In this document: in pieces, positions 34,459-43,901 of the stretch
Numbering within the stretch: position 1 is the first letter of the stretch
Layout of the letters: each line of letters begins with the position of its first letter
NCBI RefSeq assembly: GCF_017086405.1
Contig: NZ_CP070973.1
Span: 744,001 to 808,000, forward strand
DNA length: 64,000 nucleotides
Origin: Mycobacterium gordonae
GTDB taxonomy: Bacteria; Actinomycetota; Actinomycetes; Mycobacteriales; Mycobacteriaceae
Direction: 5' to 3'
The notes under the pieces: generated by a model
Seen by the model: the letters and a program-made list of their open reading frames with translations, nothing else
Databases searched by the model: none
Told to the model about the DNA's origin: nothing
Translations under genes and position numbers: made by a program

Positions 34459-36600
34459 ATGGGTAACCAGCAGTTACAGCCCGGTCAGGTCTTCGCCGGT
34501 TACACCGTCGAGCGGCTTCTCGGTGTCGGTGGGATGGGCGCGGTGTATTTGGCCCGCCACCCAAACCTGCCGAAGCTAGTTGCCTTGAAGCTGCTCAGCC
34601 GGGCCATGACCGGCGACGACGACGTGCGTGCTCGTTTCTTGCGCGAGGCCGACCACGTCGCGCGGTTGGACCATCCCAATATCGTCGCTGTCTACGACCG
34701 GGGCGATCAGGACGGGCAGTTGTGGATCGCGATGCAATACGTCGACGGTTGCGACGCTGCCGACGCGGTCCGCCAGGGGCCGTTGCCCGCGGCGCGCGCG
34801 GTGCGCATCATCGCCGAGACCGCCAAGGCGCTGGACTTCGCACACGCAGCCGACGTGCTGCACCGCGACGTCAAACCCGCCAACATCCTGCTCACCCGAC
34901 CCGTCGCAGGCGAGCCCGAACGGGTCCTGCTCGCCGACTTCGGCATCGCCAAAGCCCTCGACGACCTTACCGGGTTCACCGCGACCGGCATGTTTCACGC
35001 CAGCCTGCAGTACGCGGCTCCCGAACAACTCGACGCCTCGATCACCCTGGATGCCCGCGCCGACGTGTACGCGCTGGGCTGCACCCTGTATCACCTGCTG
35101 AGCGGATCGGTGCCCTACCGGGGCCACACCCCTGAACAGTTGATGTACGGACATCTGCATCTGCCCATCCCGCTGCCCAGCCAAGCCCCTGCCGCGCAGC
35201 AGGGCGGCATACCGGCAGGGATGGACGCGGTGATCCAACGTGCGATGGCCAAGAACCGCGATGACCGCTACCCGGGCTGCGGTGCGCTGGCCGGTGCTGC
35301 GCAACGGGCGCTGGGCTCGGCAGTCGACATGACCATGCCCGCATCCCGCCCGGGCGTGCCGGGGGAGGCCCACACCCAGTTACGCCAGGCTCCGCCACCC
35401 CCACACCGGGATACGCCGCCGTCACGGAGCGCTGACGCAGCGCCACCGGTGATCCGCTCGAAACGCAAGTGGTTGATTGCGATCGCGGTGATCCTGCTCG
35501 TCGCGGCCGCAGGGGGTGTAGTGCTACTGCGTAACGCCCTGTCGCTCAAGGCGACTGGCGCGGAGTTGGTCCTCACCGCGACCACCGACCCAGGGGCGAA
35601 TCCGTTCATGCCACCCGCGGGCTCGCCGCCGCCGAGCAGCACTCAGCCGCCGCCCACCCTGCAGCCTCACGCCGGCGGGACCCCGGTCGCCACCCAGCCA
35701 TTGCCCGGTGACCGCGAGGGTCTCTACGGTGGCACCCTGAACAACGCCGAGTGTGACCGCGACAAGATGATCGCCTTCCTGGGCAGCCACCCCGCCCAGG
35801 CCGGCGCTTTCGTCGAAGCGCTCAATACCGATCCCAGCCTGTACTGGACCGGCACACGACCCCTGACCGCCGCCGACATCCCCACCTATCTGCCTGAACT
35901 CACCCCGATGCTGCTGCGACTGAACACCCGAGTCACCAATCACGGATTCGACGGAACGCATCCCACAACCCTGCAATCGGTCTTCCAGGCCGGAACCGGT
36001 GTGTTCGTCGACGCCCACGGTGTTCCCCGTGCTCGCTGCTACTGCGGCAACCCCCTGACCGCGCCGGTCGCTTTGACCGGCGATCCAGAGCCCGTTGGCA
36101 CAGCCTGGTCCGGCTACAACCCCGCAGCCCTGGCCGCGGTCCAGCCCAGTTCGGCGCCCATCACCAGCTTCGTTCTCGTCGACGTCGTCACCGGACAAGC
36201 CTTCGACCGGCCCGCCGGCACCGCCGGCACCGATGACAGACCACGCACCCAACCCGTTCCGCCACCCCAACCCTCACCCACTACGCCAGGCACCAGACCA
36301 GGGCCGAACCAACCGGAGATCGACGGAACCTACCTCTTACACTTCCAAGCCGGTTCCTGTGGAGCGGCGCCCTCGGACGCGACGGTCACTATCGCCCACC
36401 AAGGCAACAGCCTCACGCTGGCGCACACATCTGGGACCACCTTCACCGGCACCATCAACGCCGACGGATCGTTCGTGCTCGGCTTTCGTGACAGCACGAT
36501 GCGGGGTGTCTTCGTCACCCAAGGCGGCAGCACCGTCATTCGCGACGGCACATGGCAGCCAGCAACCTGCAGCGGCACCTTCGAGGGCACCAAGCAGTGA
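34459..36600 (+). CDS. Membrane Ser/Thr protein kinase with DUF6777-like extracellular domain
   Basis: About 713 residues. Kinase domain 10-280: Gly-loop LLGVGGMGAVYLARH, Lys in LVALKLL, catalytic LHRDVKPANILL, magnesium motif LADFGIAKAL, APE in QYAAPEQLD. Then a Pro-rich juxtamembrane stretch, one helix at about 335-357 (WLIAIAVILLVAAAGG), and an extracellular part with LYGGTLNNAECDRDKM, RCYCGNPLTAPV and VLVDVVTGQAFDRPAG, ending in a small beta-rich module (DGTYLLHFQAGSCGAAP to GTFEGTKQ). This is the PknD/PknF-type layout with a different sensor. A partial, decayed duplicate follows at 36945. Confidence 0.88.
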   Translation: MGNQQLQPGQVFAGYTVERLLGVGGMGAVYLARHPNLPKLVALKLLSRAMTGDDDVRARFLREADHVARLDHPNIVAVYDRGDQDGQLWIAMQYVDGCDAADAVRQGPLPAARAVRIIAETAKALDFAHAADVLHRDVKPANILLTRPVAGEPERVLLADFGIAKALDDLTGFTATGMFHASLQYAAPEQLDASITLDARADVYALGCTLYHLLSGSVPYRGHTPEQLMYGHLHLPIPLPSQAPAAQQGGIPAGMDAVIQRAMAKNRDDRYPGCGALAGAAQRALGSAVDMTMPASRPGVPGEAHTQLRQAPPPPHRDTPPSRSADAAPPVIRSKRKWLIAIAVILLVAAAGGVVLLRNALSLKATGAELVLTATTDPGANPFMPPAGSPPPSSTQPPPTLQPHAGGTPVATQPLPGDREGLYGGTLNNAECDRDKMIAFLGSHPAQAGAFVEALNTDPSLYWTGTRPLTAADIPTYLPELTPMLLRLNTRVTNHGFDGTHPTTLQSVFQAGTGVFVDAHGVPRARCYCGNPLTAPVALTGDPEPVGTAWSGYNPAALAAVQPSSAPITSFVLVDVVTGQAFDRPAGTAGTDDRPRTQPVPPPQPSPTTPGTRPGPNQPEIDGTYLLHFQAGSCGAAPSDATVTIAHQGNSLTLAHTSGTTFTGTINADGSFVLGFRDSTMRGVFVTQGGSTVIRDGTWQPATCSGTFEGTKQ

Positions 36601-36944
36601 ACGGCGGCCCGCGACCGCTGACACACCCTGCCCTTGTGAGCGCGCACTCGTCGCACGTGGGTAACGCACTGACGCGCCATCGTGGCGGAAATCGTCTCCG
36701 GACCGAACCCTGGCAGGATGACGGCGCAACCGGCGACCCTACCGTAACTCGGACCTGTTGTCTCTGAACAACTTCCACCCAATCGCCGGTAGCGCATTCA
36801 GCGCCGAAACATCGAACAGGTGTGCCGTTGCCAGGCGATACTGACTGGTGCGCTGTGACGGTCATTTACGGGGGCCGCGCGATCAATCGGCGGGCGAACA
36901 GGGGGTGCCAGCATTCGGTTGAACTGGCGATGGAGGGCGCCGCG
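36601..36944. other. Intergenic region, no gene seen
   Basis: About 340 bp between the kinase stop and its decayed duplicate. Short frames exist but none has a plausible start, ribosome site or recognisable motif. Confidence 0.5.
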
Positions 36945-37445
36945 GGTGGCAGGATGATTCAGGAAGCGTCTGGTTGAGGTGCGACCATCACCACCTTCGT
37001 CCTCGTCGACGTCGTCACCGGACAAGCCTTCGACAGGCCCGCCGGCACCGCCGGCGCCAACGACACGGTCCGCACCCAACCCGTATCACCACCTCAACCG
37101 GCACCCACTGCCGGGCAAGGGGCGCCAGCGGCGATCGAAGGCACCTACCTGTGGCACTCCGTCACGACCTCGTGCGGCGTGATGCCCCCTGACGTAACCT
37201 TCCCCGTGTCCCGCCAAGGCAGCACGCTGACCTTGGGCCGATTCGGCTCTGGGGTCGTGTACACGTTCACCCTGAACGCCGACGGGTCCTTTTCGGTCGA
37301 CAGCAGCTGGGGGGAACCTCAATGCGGGGTACTTTCACCACCGAGGGCGGCCGCACCGTCATCCGCGATGGGATGTACGACGCCACACCTACTACCGAGA
37401 AATCCAGTTGGCTGCCGTATTACCTTTTCGGCGACCAAGCAGTGA
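36945..37445 (+). pseudogene. Truncated, frameshifted duplicate of the kinase extracellular domain
   Basis: The 16 bases GGTGGCAGGATGATTC at 36945-36960 are identical to the kinase upstream region (34415-34430), but the kinase and membrane parts are missing: after about 25 bp the sequence continues as TTFVLVDVVTGQAFDRPAGT, matching the extracellular domain. The frame then reads EGTYLWHSVTTSCGV and VYTFTLNADGSFSVDS. At about 37310 it shifts to MRGTFTTEGGRTVIRDG, and at about 37400 it returns to CRITFSATKQ and stop, paralleling the intact gene's CSGTFEGTKQ. So one large internal deletion and two frameshifts are present. Confidence 0.75.
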
Positions 37446-37788
37446 ACGGCAGGCGCCGTTAGGCCCATGCCACTGAATCAGTGCACTTGTTGTCACCTTT
37501 CGACAAGCTGATGTTGCGAAGTCGATGACGGGAATCCGACCCGTGTATTTGGCGTGCAAAGTGCCGGCGGGCGAAGCTGCTCGATCCCGCTGGCAAACGA
37601 TGGCGGGGATCTCAAGGAAGTCGAACACCGCGAGGCCGTCGAGGTCCGCAACCGCACTCGGTCCGAGCCGGCGTCTTCCTATTCGTCCGTACCAATTATC
37701 AAAAACGCCAAAGAACTGCTCTCCCATTTCCGCTCCTGTCTGTATAGCGTTGTACGGCACTGCCGGCTAACAGATTTGGAGTCTCGCG
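37446..37788. other. Intergenic region with att relic, upstream of PE-PGRS
   Basis: No gene supported. It contains the degenerate att core at 37523-37550 and the 5' region of the PE-PGRS gene, with a GGAG ribosome site at about 37780. Confidence 0.5.
37523..37550. other. Degenerate att core (tRNA-Gly 3'-half relic)
   Basis: GATGACGGGAATCCGACCCG followed by TGTATT matches the T-arm and acceptor part of the tRNA-Gly core at 58327-58371 with one transversion-type shift in the loop and one transition. It is followed by unrelated sequence, so it is not a tRNA gene. Confidence 0.6.
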
Positions 37789-40781
37789 ATGTCGTATGTG
37801 ATCACCACGCCCGAGTCGTTGACCGCAGCGTCGGCGGACGTATTCGCAATCGGCGATACGATTCGGGCCGCCAATGCTGCCGCCGCACAGCAGACAACCG
37901 GAATTGCAGCGGCCGCGGGCGATGAGGTGTCGGCGGCCATCGCGCGCTTATTCGGAAGTTACGGCCAGGAGTATCAGACGCTCAGCGCCCATACGGCGGC
38001 AGCCAATGATGTTTTCGCGGCGGCCTTTCAGGCGGGTGCTCAGGCGTACGCGCGCATGGACCTCGGCAACGGCACGCTCCTGCAACCTTTGTTGAACAAC
38101 CCCTTGGTAATCAATGCGATGGGGTTGGTCAATTTCCCCACAGAATTGTTGATTGGCCGCCCGTTGTACGGCGACGGTGCTCCGGGCTTGCCGGGTACGG
38201 GGCAGGCCGGCGGCGACGGTGGCCTGATATTTGGCAGCGGCGGCGCTGGCGGGTCAGGCGCGGCGGGCCTGACGGGGGGACTAGGCGGATCCGCGGGCCT
38301 CTTTGGCAACGGCGGGAATGGCGGCGCTGGCGGCGACGCGGTCGCCGCGGGCGGGACTGGCGGTAACGGCGGGGCGGGCGGCCGCGGTGGACTGACAGGC
38401 GGTATCGGCGGCTTCGGTGGACACGGCGGCGCAGGCGCGCCCGGGGCGCCGGGTCAGCCCGGCGGTATCGGCGGTAACGGTGGCGCCGGAGGGGCCAGCG
38501 GCCTACCCGCCTTCGGCGTCGGGGGTGGCGGCGGCACTGGGGGCAGTGGCGGACAGGGCGGCGCGGCCCTGGGCGACGGTATGGGTGCGGCGGGCGGAGC
38601 CGGCGGGGTCGGTGGTGCTGGCGGTGCCGGCAGCCTGGGCGGCGGTGCCGGTGCGGGCGGCGTCGGCGGCGACGGCGGAGTCGGCGGCACCGGCGGAAAC
38701 GGCCTCAGCACCGCCGGAAATGGCGGTGCGGGTGGAACCGGCGGGCACGGCGGCGACGCAGGGGCCGGCGGCATCGGCGGCAAGGTCGGCGCCTACGGAA
38801 CCGGCGGCGCCGGCGGCACCGGCGGCAACGGCGCCGACGGAGCGAACACCAGTGTCACACTCGGCTACAGCGGCGGCAGCGGCGGCCAAGGCGGCGTTGG
38901 CGGCAACTCCGGGCCCGGCGGCACCGGCGGCAGCGGCGGCACCGGCGGCCACGGCGGGGCCGGCGGTACGGGTGCCTCCGTAGGCGGCACCGGCGGCTTT
39001 GGTGGGGCAGGGGGAACGGGTGGCGCCGGCGGTAATGCCGACGGCGGCACCGGCGGTGCCGCCGGCTCCGGCGGGGCCGGCGGCACCGGCGGCAAAGGCG
39101 GCACCAGCGCCGCCGCTGGTGCAACCGGAGGCGCCGGCGGGATCGGCGGTGCCGCCGGGACGCCCGGCACGGGTGCCACGGTGGGCCACGGCGGTACCGG
39201 CGGTACCGGCGGTACCGGAGGCGCCGGCGGCGATGCTGCGGGCGGGGGTAGCTTCACCGGCGGCACCGGCGGGGTGGGTGGTGACGGCGGCGCCGCACTC
39301 GGGGTCGGCAGCGTGGGCGGCAAGGCCGGCAATGGGGGCGCCGGGGGCAACGGCGGTTCCGGTGCTCCCGACACCGGCAGCGGTGGCAGCACCGCTTCTC
39401 CCGGCGGCGCCGGCGGCAATGGCGGTGACGCGGGCACCGGCGGCGCGGGTGCCACCGTCGGCGGCGGCGGCGTAGGTGGTGCCGGCGGGACCGGTGGCCG
39501 TGGCGCCGATGGAAACGGCGGCGGCGCTGGCAAAGTCGGCGACACCGGGGGCGCCGGCGGGGTGGGTGGTGACGGCGGCGCCGCCTTCGGGATCGGCAGC
39601 GTGGGCGGCAAGGCCGGCAACGGAGGTGCCGGCGGCACCGGCGGCCAGGGTGGCGCTGACACCGGCAGCGGTGGCAGCACCGCTCCTTCGGGCGGCGCTG
39701 GTGGCCACGGCGGTGACGCGGGCACTGGCGGCGCGGGTGCGACCGTCGGCGGCGGCGGCGTAGGTGGTGCCGGCGGGACCGGTGGCCGTGGCGCCGATGG
39801 AAACGGCGGCGGCGCAGGCCAAGTCGGCGACACCGGTGGCACCGGCGGGGTGGGTGGCGACGGCGGCGCCGCCTTCGGGATCGGCAGCGTGGGCGGCAAG
39901 GCCGGCAACGGAGGTGCCGGCGGCACCGGCGGCCAGGGTGGCGTCGACACCGGCATCGGCGGCAGCACCGCCCGAACGGCGGCGCCGGTGGCAACGGCGG
40001 TAACGCGGGTACCGGCGGCGCGGGTGACACCGTTGGCGTCGGCGGCGTAGGCGGTGCCGGCGGGACCGGTGGCCGGGGCGCTGATGGGAACGGCGGCAGC
40101 TTAGGCCAAGTCGGCGATAACGGCGGCAATGGCGGCGTGGGTGGTAACGGCGGCAACTCCAGTCCCGGCGGCACGAACGGCGCCAGCGGCGCCGGCGGTG
40201 ACGGCGGCAACGGCGGAGAGGGCAGCGATGCTTTCAACACCACCTCCTCAGGAATGGCGGGCGGTGCCGGCGGCAACGGCGGTGCGGCCGGTGCCGCCGG
40301 CACGGGCGGTGCAGCAAGCCCTGTCGGTGGCAAAGGTGGCACCGGCGGCCAGGGCGGCCCCGGCGGGACGGGGTTTTCCTTCACCACCGGCACCGCCGGC
40401 GGCACCGGGGGTGCTGGTGGTGAAGGGGGCGCCGGCGGCAGCGGCAGCCTCGTTGAGACCGGGGGCACCGGTGGCACGGGCGGCAACGGCGGCACCGGTG
40501 GCAACGGGAGTTTCGTCGCCCCGGTAGGTGTAGGCGGCGACGGAGGCAAGGGCGGTATCGGTGGTAAGGGCGGCGACGGTGGTACTCCCGCGACAGGCGG
40601 CGTAGCCACCGGCGGCAGTGGCGGCAACGGCGGCGGCGGCGGCAACGGCGGCAGTGGCTTTAACGGCAAGGCGTCCGGCGGCAACGGCGGGCCCGGCGGA
40701 CCGGGCCAGCCCGGTTTGGGCCCCACGGGCGGTTCGGGCGGCAGCGCTGGCAAAGGCGGGTTCGGTGGCGGACTGGGCTGA
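37789..40781 (+). pseudogene. PE-PGRS family gene with one frameshift
   Basis: The PE domain is residues 1-100 (MSYVITTPESLTAASADVFA, with YQTLSAHTAAANDVFAAAF), followed by the linker GRPLYGDGAPG and long GGxGGx repeats. The frame is open from 37789 to 40050, but near 39975 one base is missing relative to the same spot in the two preceding near-identical repeat units, and the Gly-rich reading resumes in the shifted frame to a TGA at 40779-40781. Restoring that base would give one protein of about 997 residues. It may be a true mutation, a phase-variable site, or an assembly error in GC-rich repeats. PE-PGRS proteins are cell-surface or ESX-5-exported in mycobacteria. Confidence 0.85.
39254..39960 (+). 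repeat. Near-identical internal repeats of about 260-300 bp in PE-PGRS
   Basis: Two to three long units share the sequence order GVGGDGGAA, GIGSVGGKAGNGG, GGAGATVGGGGVG and GRGADGNGGGAG, with only a few base differences. The near-identity marks recent duplication, and the gene's frameshift lies in the last unit. Confidence 0.75.
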
Positions 40782-41132
40782 CTGGAGAGGTTTGCCGTTT
40801 GCCTGGCCGCCAATCTCGCGTGCCGCTTCAATCGCGAGGCTCCGCTCGAAGTTCATCTCGATTCGGTACGCCAGTGAGGGCGAACCAGGCGCGAGCTTCC
40901 GCGTAGGTGACGTAAGCCGGCGAAACACTTCGCCGAAATCCGGGTCAGGCGCCATGTGCCGGCTGGAGGGCTTGCCACGGACGGTGGTGGTGGGCGTCTT
41001 CACCGACGCGCCGGGCGGTCCGGCGCATCGGCGCATCGCCGTCGCACGATGTGGAGCCGATGACGGGAACCGACCCGCGTACTCAGCCAGGGAGTTCCAG
41101 CGGTCTCTCGGAGACAAGATGGTTGGGCTCGA
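40782..41132. other. Intergenic region with att relic
   Basis: No complete gene. The minus strand from about 41117 stays open for over 100 codons and overlaps PE-PGRS antisense; part of it (FRRLTSPTRKLAPGSPSLAY) looks like possible coding debris, but no family is recognised. The att relic at 41052-41094 lies here. Confidence 0.45.
41052..41094. other. Degenerate att core (tRNA-Gly 3'-half relic)
   Basis: TGGAGCCGATGACGGGAA is identical to the core at 58327, followed by CGACCCGCGTA and CTCAGCC with a few substitutions and single-base deletions; about 39 of 45 positions match overall. No 5' half of a tRNA adjoins it. It is a third copy of the attachment sequence used by the element at 42.7-58.3 kb. 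Confidence 0.75.
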
Positions 41133-41990
41133 TCATTTTCCGAGGGCAGGGCACGTCAATTGCGCGACGACACCGAAATGATCGCTGGGCCAGACACCGC
41201 GGCGCGGCGCGTCGCATAAGACAGCCGCGTCGAGCACCTCGCCCGCGCCGTCGGCGGTGCGCACGCCCACGAAGATGTAGTCGATGCGCTGATCCGGTGT
41301 CGGGTCCAGCGCCGTATGCGGGTTGGTGTTGTTCCAGGTGAAGCCAAGCTCACCAGGATGGGCCAACGCGAACGCGTCGAACAGGCGAAGACTGTGACCG
41401 TTGGAAGCGTGCGTGCCGCCGATGAATAGCACCTCATTGGATTCCGGACGGGCGTTGAAATCACCACAGACAATCGGTGGGAAATCGCCCGAGCCTGTCC
41501 CGACGAAATCGACGAGCTGACGGACCTGCGCCTCGCGCACCCAATCCTCGTCGAACCGGTAGGACAAATGGGTCGAGGTGACGGACACCAGACGGTTGCG
41601 AAGGCGGACATCGGCGGTCAGCGCGCCGCGAGGCTCGATATCCGAGGCTCCCGCCAGCGTCAGCTGCAGCGACCGCGAGTCGACGATCGGCCAGCGGCTC
41701 AGGACCGCGTTGCCGAACTCGCTACGGTCGGAGCGGACGTAGGCGGCGGCGTACACCGCGTCCATCCCGGTCTGCTCGGCCAGCCACGTCGCCTCACACA
41801 ATTCCGGTGACCGAGTCGCCTCCTGCAACGCGACCACATCAGGACGAATCTCGGTGAACCAGTCGACAAGCGCGTGCTTGCGTTCCTCCCAAAGATGATC
41901 GCCCCAAATGTTCAACGTCAGCACCGTCAGCACATCGTCCTGACCGGGTGACGTCACACCTCGATCCAAAGCGGCACCACCTGTACGCAA
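41133..41990 (-). CDS. Endonuclease/exonuclease/phosphatase (EEP) family protein
   Basis: 285 residues. The EEP motif series is complete: LTLNIWG, PDVVALQEA, GNAVLSRWPIV, CGDFNARPESNE, QRIDYIFVG, PSDHFGVVA. The fold covers DNases, inositol phosphatases and sphingomyelinases; the absence of a signal peptide argues against a secreted sphingomyelinase, but the substrate is undetermined. It is divergent from the DUF456 gene, with about 90 bp between starts. Confidence 0.82.
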   Translation of the reverse strand: MRTGGAALDRGVTSPGQDDVLTVLTLNIWGDHLWEERKHALVDWFTEIRPDVVALQEATRSPELCEATWLAEQTGMDAVYAAAYVRSDRSEFGNAVLSRWPIVDSRSLQLTLAGASDIEPRGALTADVRLRNRLVSVTSTHLSYRFDEDWVREAQVRQLVDFVGTGSGDFPPIVCGDFNARPESNEVLFIGGTHASNGHSLRLFDAFALAHPGELGFTWNNTNPHTALDPTPDQRIDYIFVGVRTADGAGEVLDAAVLCDAPRRGVWPSDHFGVVAQLTCPALGK

Positions 41991-42081
41991 AGATGTCGCG
42001 CCCCGGCAACGATCGGTTTCCAGCGGGGCATGGGCCCGTAGTGATGATCCCGGCAGCGGCCACTAAAGATACGTTGAGAAC

Positions 42082-42567
42082 ATGAGTGCTGTCGGCATCG
42101 TCCTCGTAGCACTCGCGATAGCCGTCGGAATCATCGGCATCGTGGCGCCGCTACTGCCGGGCACGCTGCTGGTGTTCGTCGCGATCGTGGTGTGGGCCGT
42201 CGTCGAGAACAACATCACCGCGTGGGTGACTCTCGGCGTGGTGGCCGCGCTGCTCGGTGCGGCGACATTGATCAAGTACACCTGGCCCGCGAAGCGGATG
42301 CGGGCCGCCGACGTGCGCACGCTGAGTCTGGCAGCGGGCGCGATTGTGGGCATCATTGGTTTCTTCGTAATCCCGGTGATCGGCCTGGTGATCGGCTTCG
42401 TGCTGGGTGTCTACGCGGCCGAGTTGGCGGCTCGCGGAGACCAGCGGAGGGCATGGACCTCGACGAAGCACGCCGTGAAAGGTGTCGCGTTGTCGATGGG
42501 TGTCGAGTTGGCTGCTGCACTGCTCGCCACCGTCGCGTGGGTGGCTGGGGTGTATCTAACCCAGTAG
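42082..42567 (+). CDS. DUF456 family membrane protein
   Basis: 161 residues, mostly hydrophobic, with about five helices. The N-terminal IVLVALAIAVGIIGIVAPLL followed by PGTLLVFVAIVVWA, and the later IIGFFVIPVIGLVIGFVLGV with YAAELAARGDQRRAW, match DUF456. Glycine-zipper-like spacing is seen in the central helices. Function unknown. It is the last gene before the left att site. Confidence 0.78.
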   Translation: MSAVGIVLVALAIAVGIIGIVAPLLPGTLLVFVAIVVWAVVENNITAWVTLGVVAALLGAATLIKYTWPAKRMRAADVRTLSLAAGAIVGIIGFFVIPVIGLVIGFVLGVYAAELAARGDQRRAWTSTKHAVKGVALSMGVELAAALLATVAWVAGVYLTQ

Positions 42568-42669
42568 GCGCCTCGCTGAGAGCGTTCTACCCCGGAAGCA
42601 AACGCGGTTGCGCGGGCATCGCGTGCGGCGGACGAATAGCTCGATGGGCGGCGCGCATTTAGGCAAACA

Positions 42670-42714
42670 TGGAGCCGATGACGGGAATCGAACCCGCGTA
42701 TTCAGCTTGGGAAG
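42670..42714. other. attL: exact 45-bp copy of tRNA-Gly 3' half
   Basis: The 45 bases starting TGGAGCCGATGACGGG and ending AGCTTGGGAAG are identical to 58327-58371, which cover the tRNA-Gly CCA end through the anticodon stem. The following bases diverge, so no tRNA is encoded here. This is the expected product of integrase-mediated insertion into the tRNA: the element lies between the two copies. Confidence 0.9.
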
Positions 42715-42817
42715 TCGAACGGCGGCGTCTGGTCGGCTCTGTCGAGGTTTGCGCTGGTCTGCCGAGCTGGGCGAATCGTCTGGTCCTGTCCGCCCAAGTC
42801 CGGGGTTGTGGGCCTCA

Positions 42818-42839
42818 GTTGTGACATCGGTGTGACAAC
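42818..42839. promoter_or_regulatory. Possible integrase arm-type site, left end
   Basis: GTTGTGACATCGGTGTGACA resembles GTTGTGACATCTCGTGACAC, which sits next to the other end of the element at 56546-56565 and again at 58259-58278. It is also nearly an inverted repeat. The position, about 100 bp inside the left att core, suits an arm-binding site. Confidence 0.4.
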
Positions 42840-42974
42840 GAGGTGCTGATTTGCGAGGGGCGTTGGGGTGGGTCGGAAGGAGCATGACCCGCATCCGGTA
42901 GCAGTATGGTTCCCGGTCTGGCGACTTCGCCGCTCATCCGTCCGTTCGACCGGCAACTGAGGAGAAACATTCCG

Positions 42975-43901
42975 ATGCGAGTGCTCGTCAGTCACGAGGA
43001 CGACGACAGAGTCGGCGTTGACCTGCTTGGTCGCGTCGACGGACTCGAGGTCGTCATCTACGACCCCAGCGGGCCACTCTCACCTGAGCAGTGCGACGCT
43101 GCGATCCTGATCCCGCCGTACCGCAGCAGCCATCGCCCGATCCCGCTGTTGAAAGAACTCCGCGGCCTCCGCATGGTTCAGCTTCTGTCCGCGGGGGCCG
43201 ACGAGTGGGCTTCTGACGTGCCGCCTGACGTCATCCTGGCCACCGCCCGCGGGGCACATGCCGGACCCGTCTCTGAGTGGGTGCTGTCAGCGATCCTGTG
43301 CCTCTACCGTCAGTGGCCGGCGCTCGTGGATTTCAAGCGGGAGCACACGTGGGCGCATCGTCGCGTTGCCGCCGACACTCTCGCTGGGAGCCGGGTGTTG
43401 ATTCTCGGAGCGGGTGCAATTGGTGGGGCCGTCGCCGAGCGACTGCGGGCATTCGACGCTCTACCTGTCCTTATTGCCAGTCGGGAACGCGCCGGCGTGC
43501 TCAGCCCGGAAGCAGTGCCCGAGATTCTGCCGACGTGCGATGCGGTCGTTATTACCGCGCCGCTGACCGACTCGACGCAGGGCATGGTCGACGTGGCATT
43601 CCTCGGTGCACTCCCGGATGGCGCCCTGGTCGTCAACGCCGCCCGCGGCAAGATCGTTGACACCGACGCACTCGTAGCGGAGTTGCAGACTGGGCGACTG
43701 CGGGCGGCCCTCGACGTCACTGAGCCTGAGCCGCTGCCGGAAGACCATCGCCTCTGGGATTGCCCAGGCACGATCATCAGCCCTCACATGGCGCGGACCG
43801 TGCCAGGAACGAACGCCCTCTGCTACGCCGTGGCCGCAGAACAGATACGCACGTTCCTGAGTGGAGGATCGCCGTCGAACGCGGTGGTTGCCGGTAGCTG
43901 A
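42975..43901 (+). CDS. D-2-hydroxyacid dehydrogenase family protein
   Basis: 308 residues from ATG 42975, which has a strong AGGAG ribosome site. NAD-binding motif VLILGAGAIGGAVAERL near residue 140, catalytic Arg in NAARGKIVD, Glu in DVTEPEPLPEDH and His in IISPHMART. It would reduce a 2-keto acid or oxidise a D-2-hydroxyacid; substrate unknown. It is the first gene inside the element from the left att, so it counts as cargo. Confidence 0.85.
   Translation: MRVLVSHEDDDRVGVDLLGRVDGLEVVIYDPSGPLSPEQCDAAILIPPYRSSHRPIPLLKELRGLRMVQLLSAGADEWASDVPPDVILATARGAHAGPVSEWVLSAILCLYRQWPALVDFKREHTWAHRRVAADTLAGSRVLILGAGAIGGAVAERLRAFDALPVLIASRERAGVLSPEAVPEILPTCDAVVITAPLTDSTQGMVDVAFLGALPDGALVVNAARGKIVDTDALVAELQTGRLRAALDVTEPEPLPEDHRLWDCPGTIISPHMARTVPGTNALCYAVAAEQIRTFLSGGSPSNAVVAGS

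Noticed and set aside
38200..40780. Periodic repeats resembling a CRISPR array or satellite
   Set aside because: The period follows GGxGGx codons of a PE-PGRS protein; spacers are not unique and repeats are in frame with the coding sequence.
38503..40831. Long minus-strand frames of 439 and 525 codons, Ala/Gly- and Pro/Arg-rich
   Set aside because: They are antisense to the PE-PGRS gene and exist only because GC-rich repeats lack stop codons on both strands.
42670..42714. Second tRNA-Gly gene
   Set aside because: Only the 3' half is present; beyond the anticodon stem the sequence is unrelated, so it is an att site.
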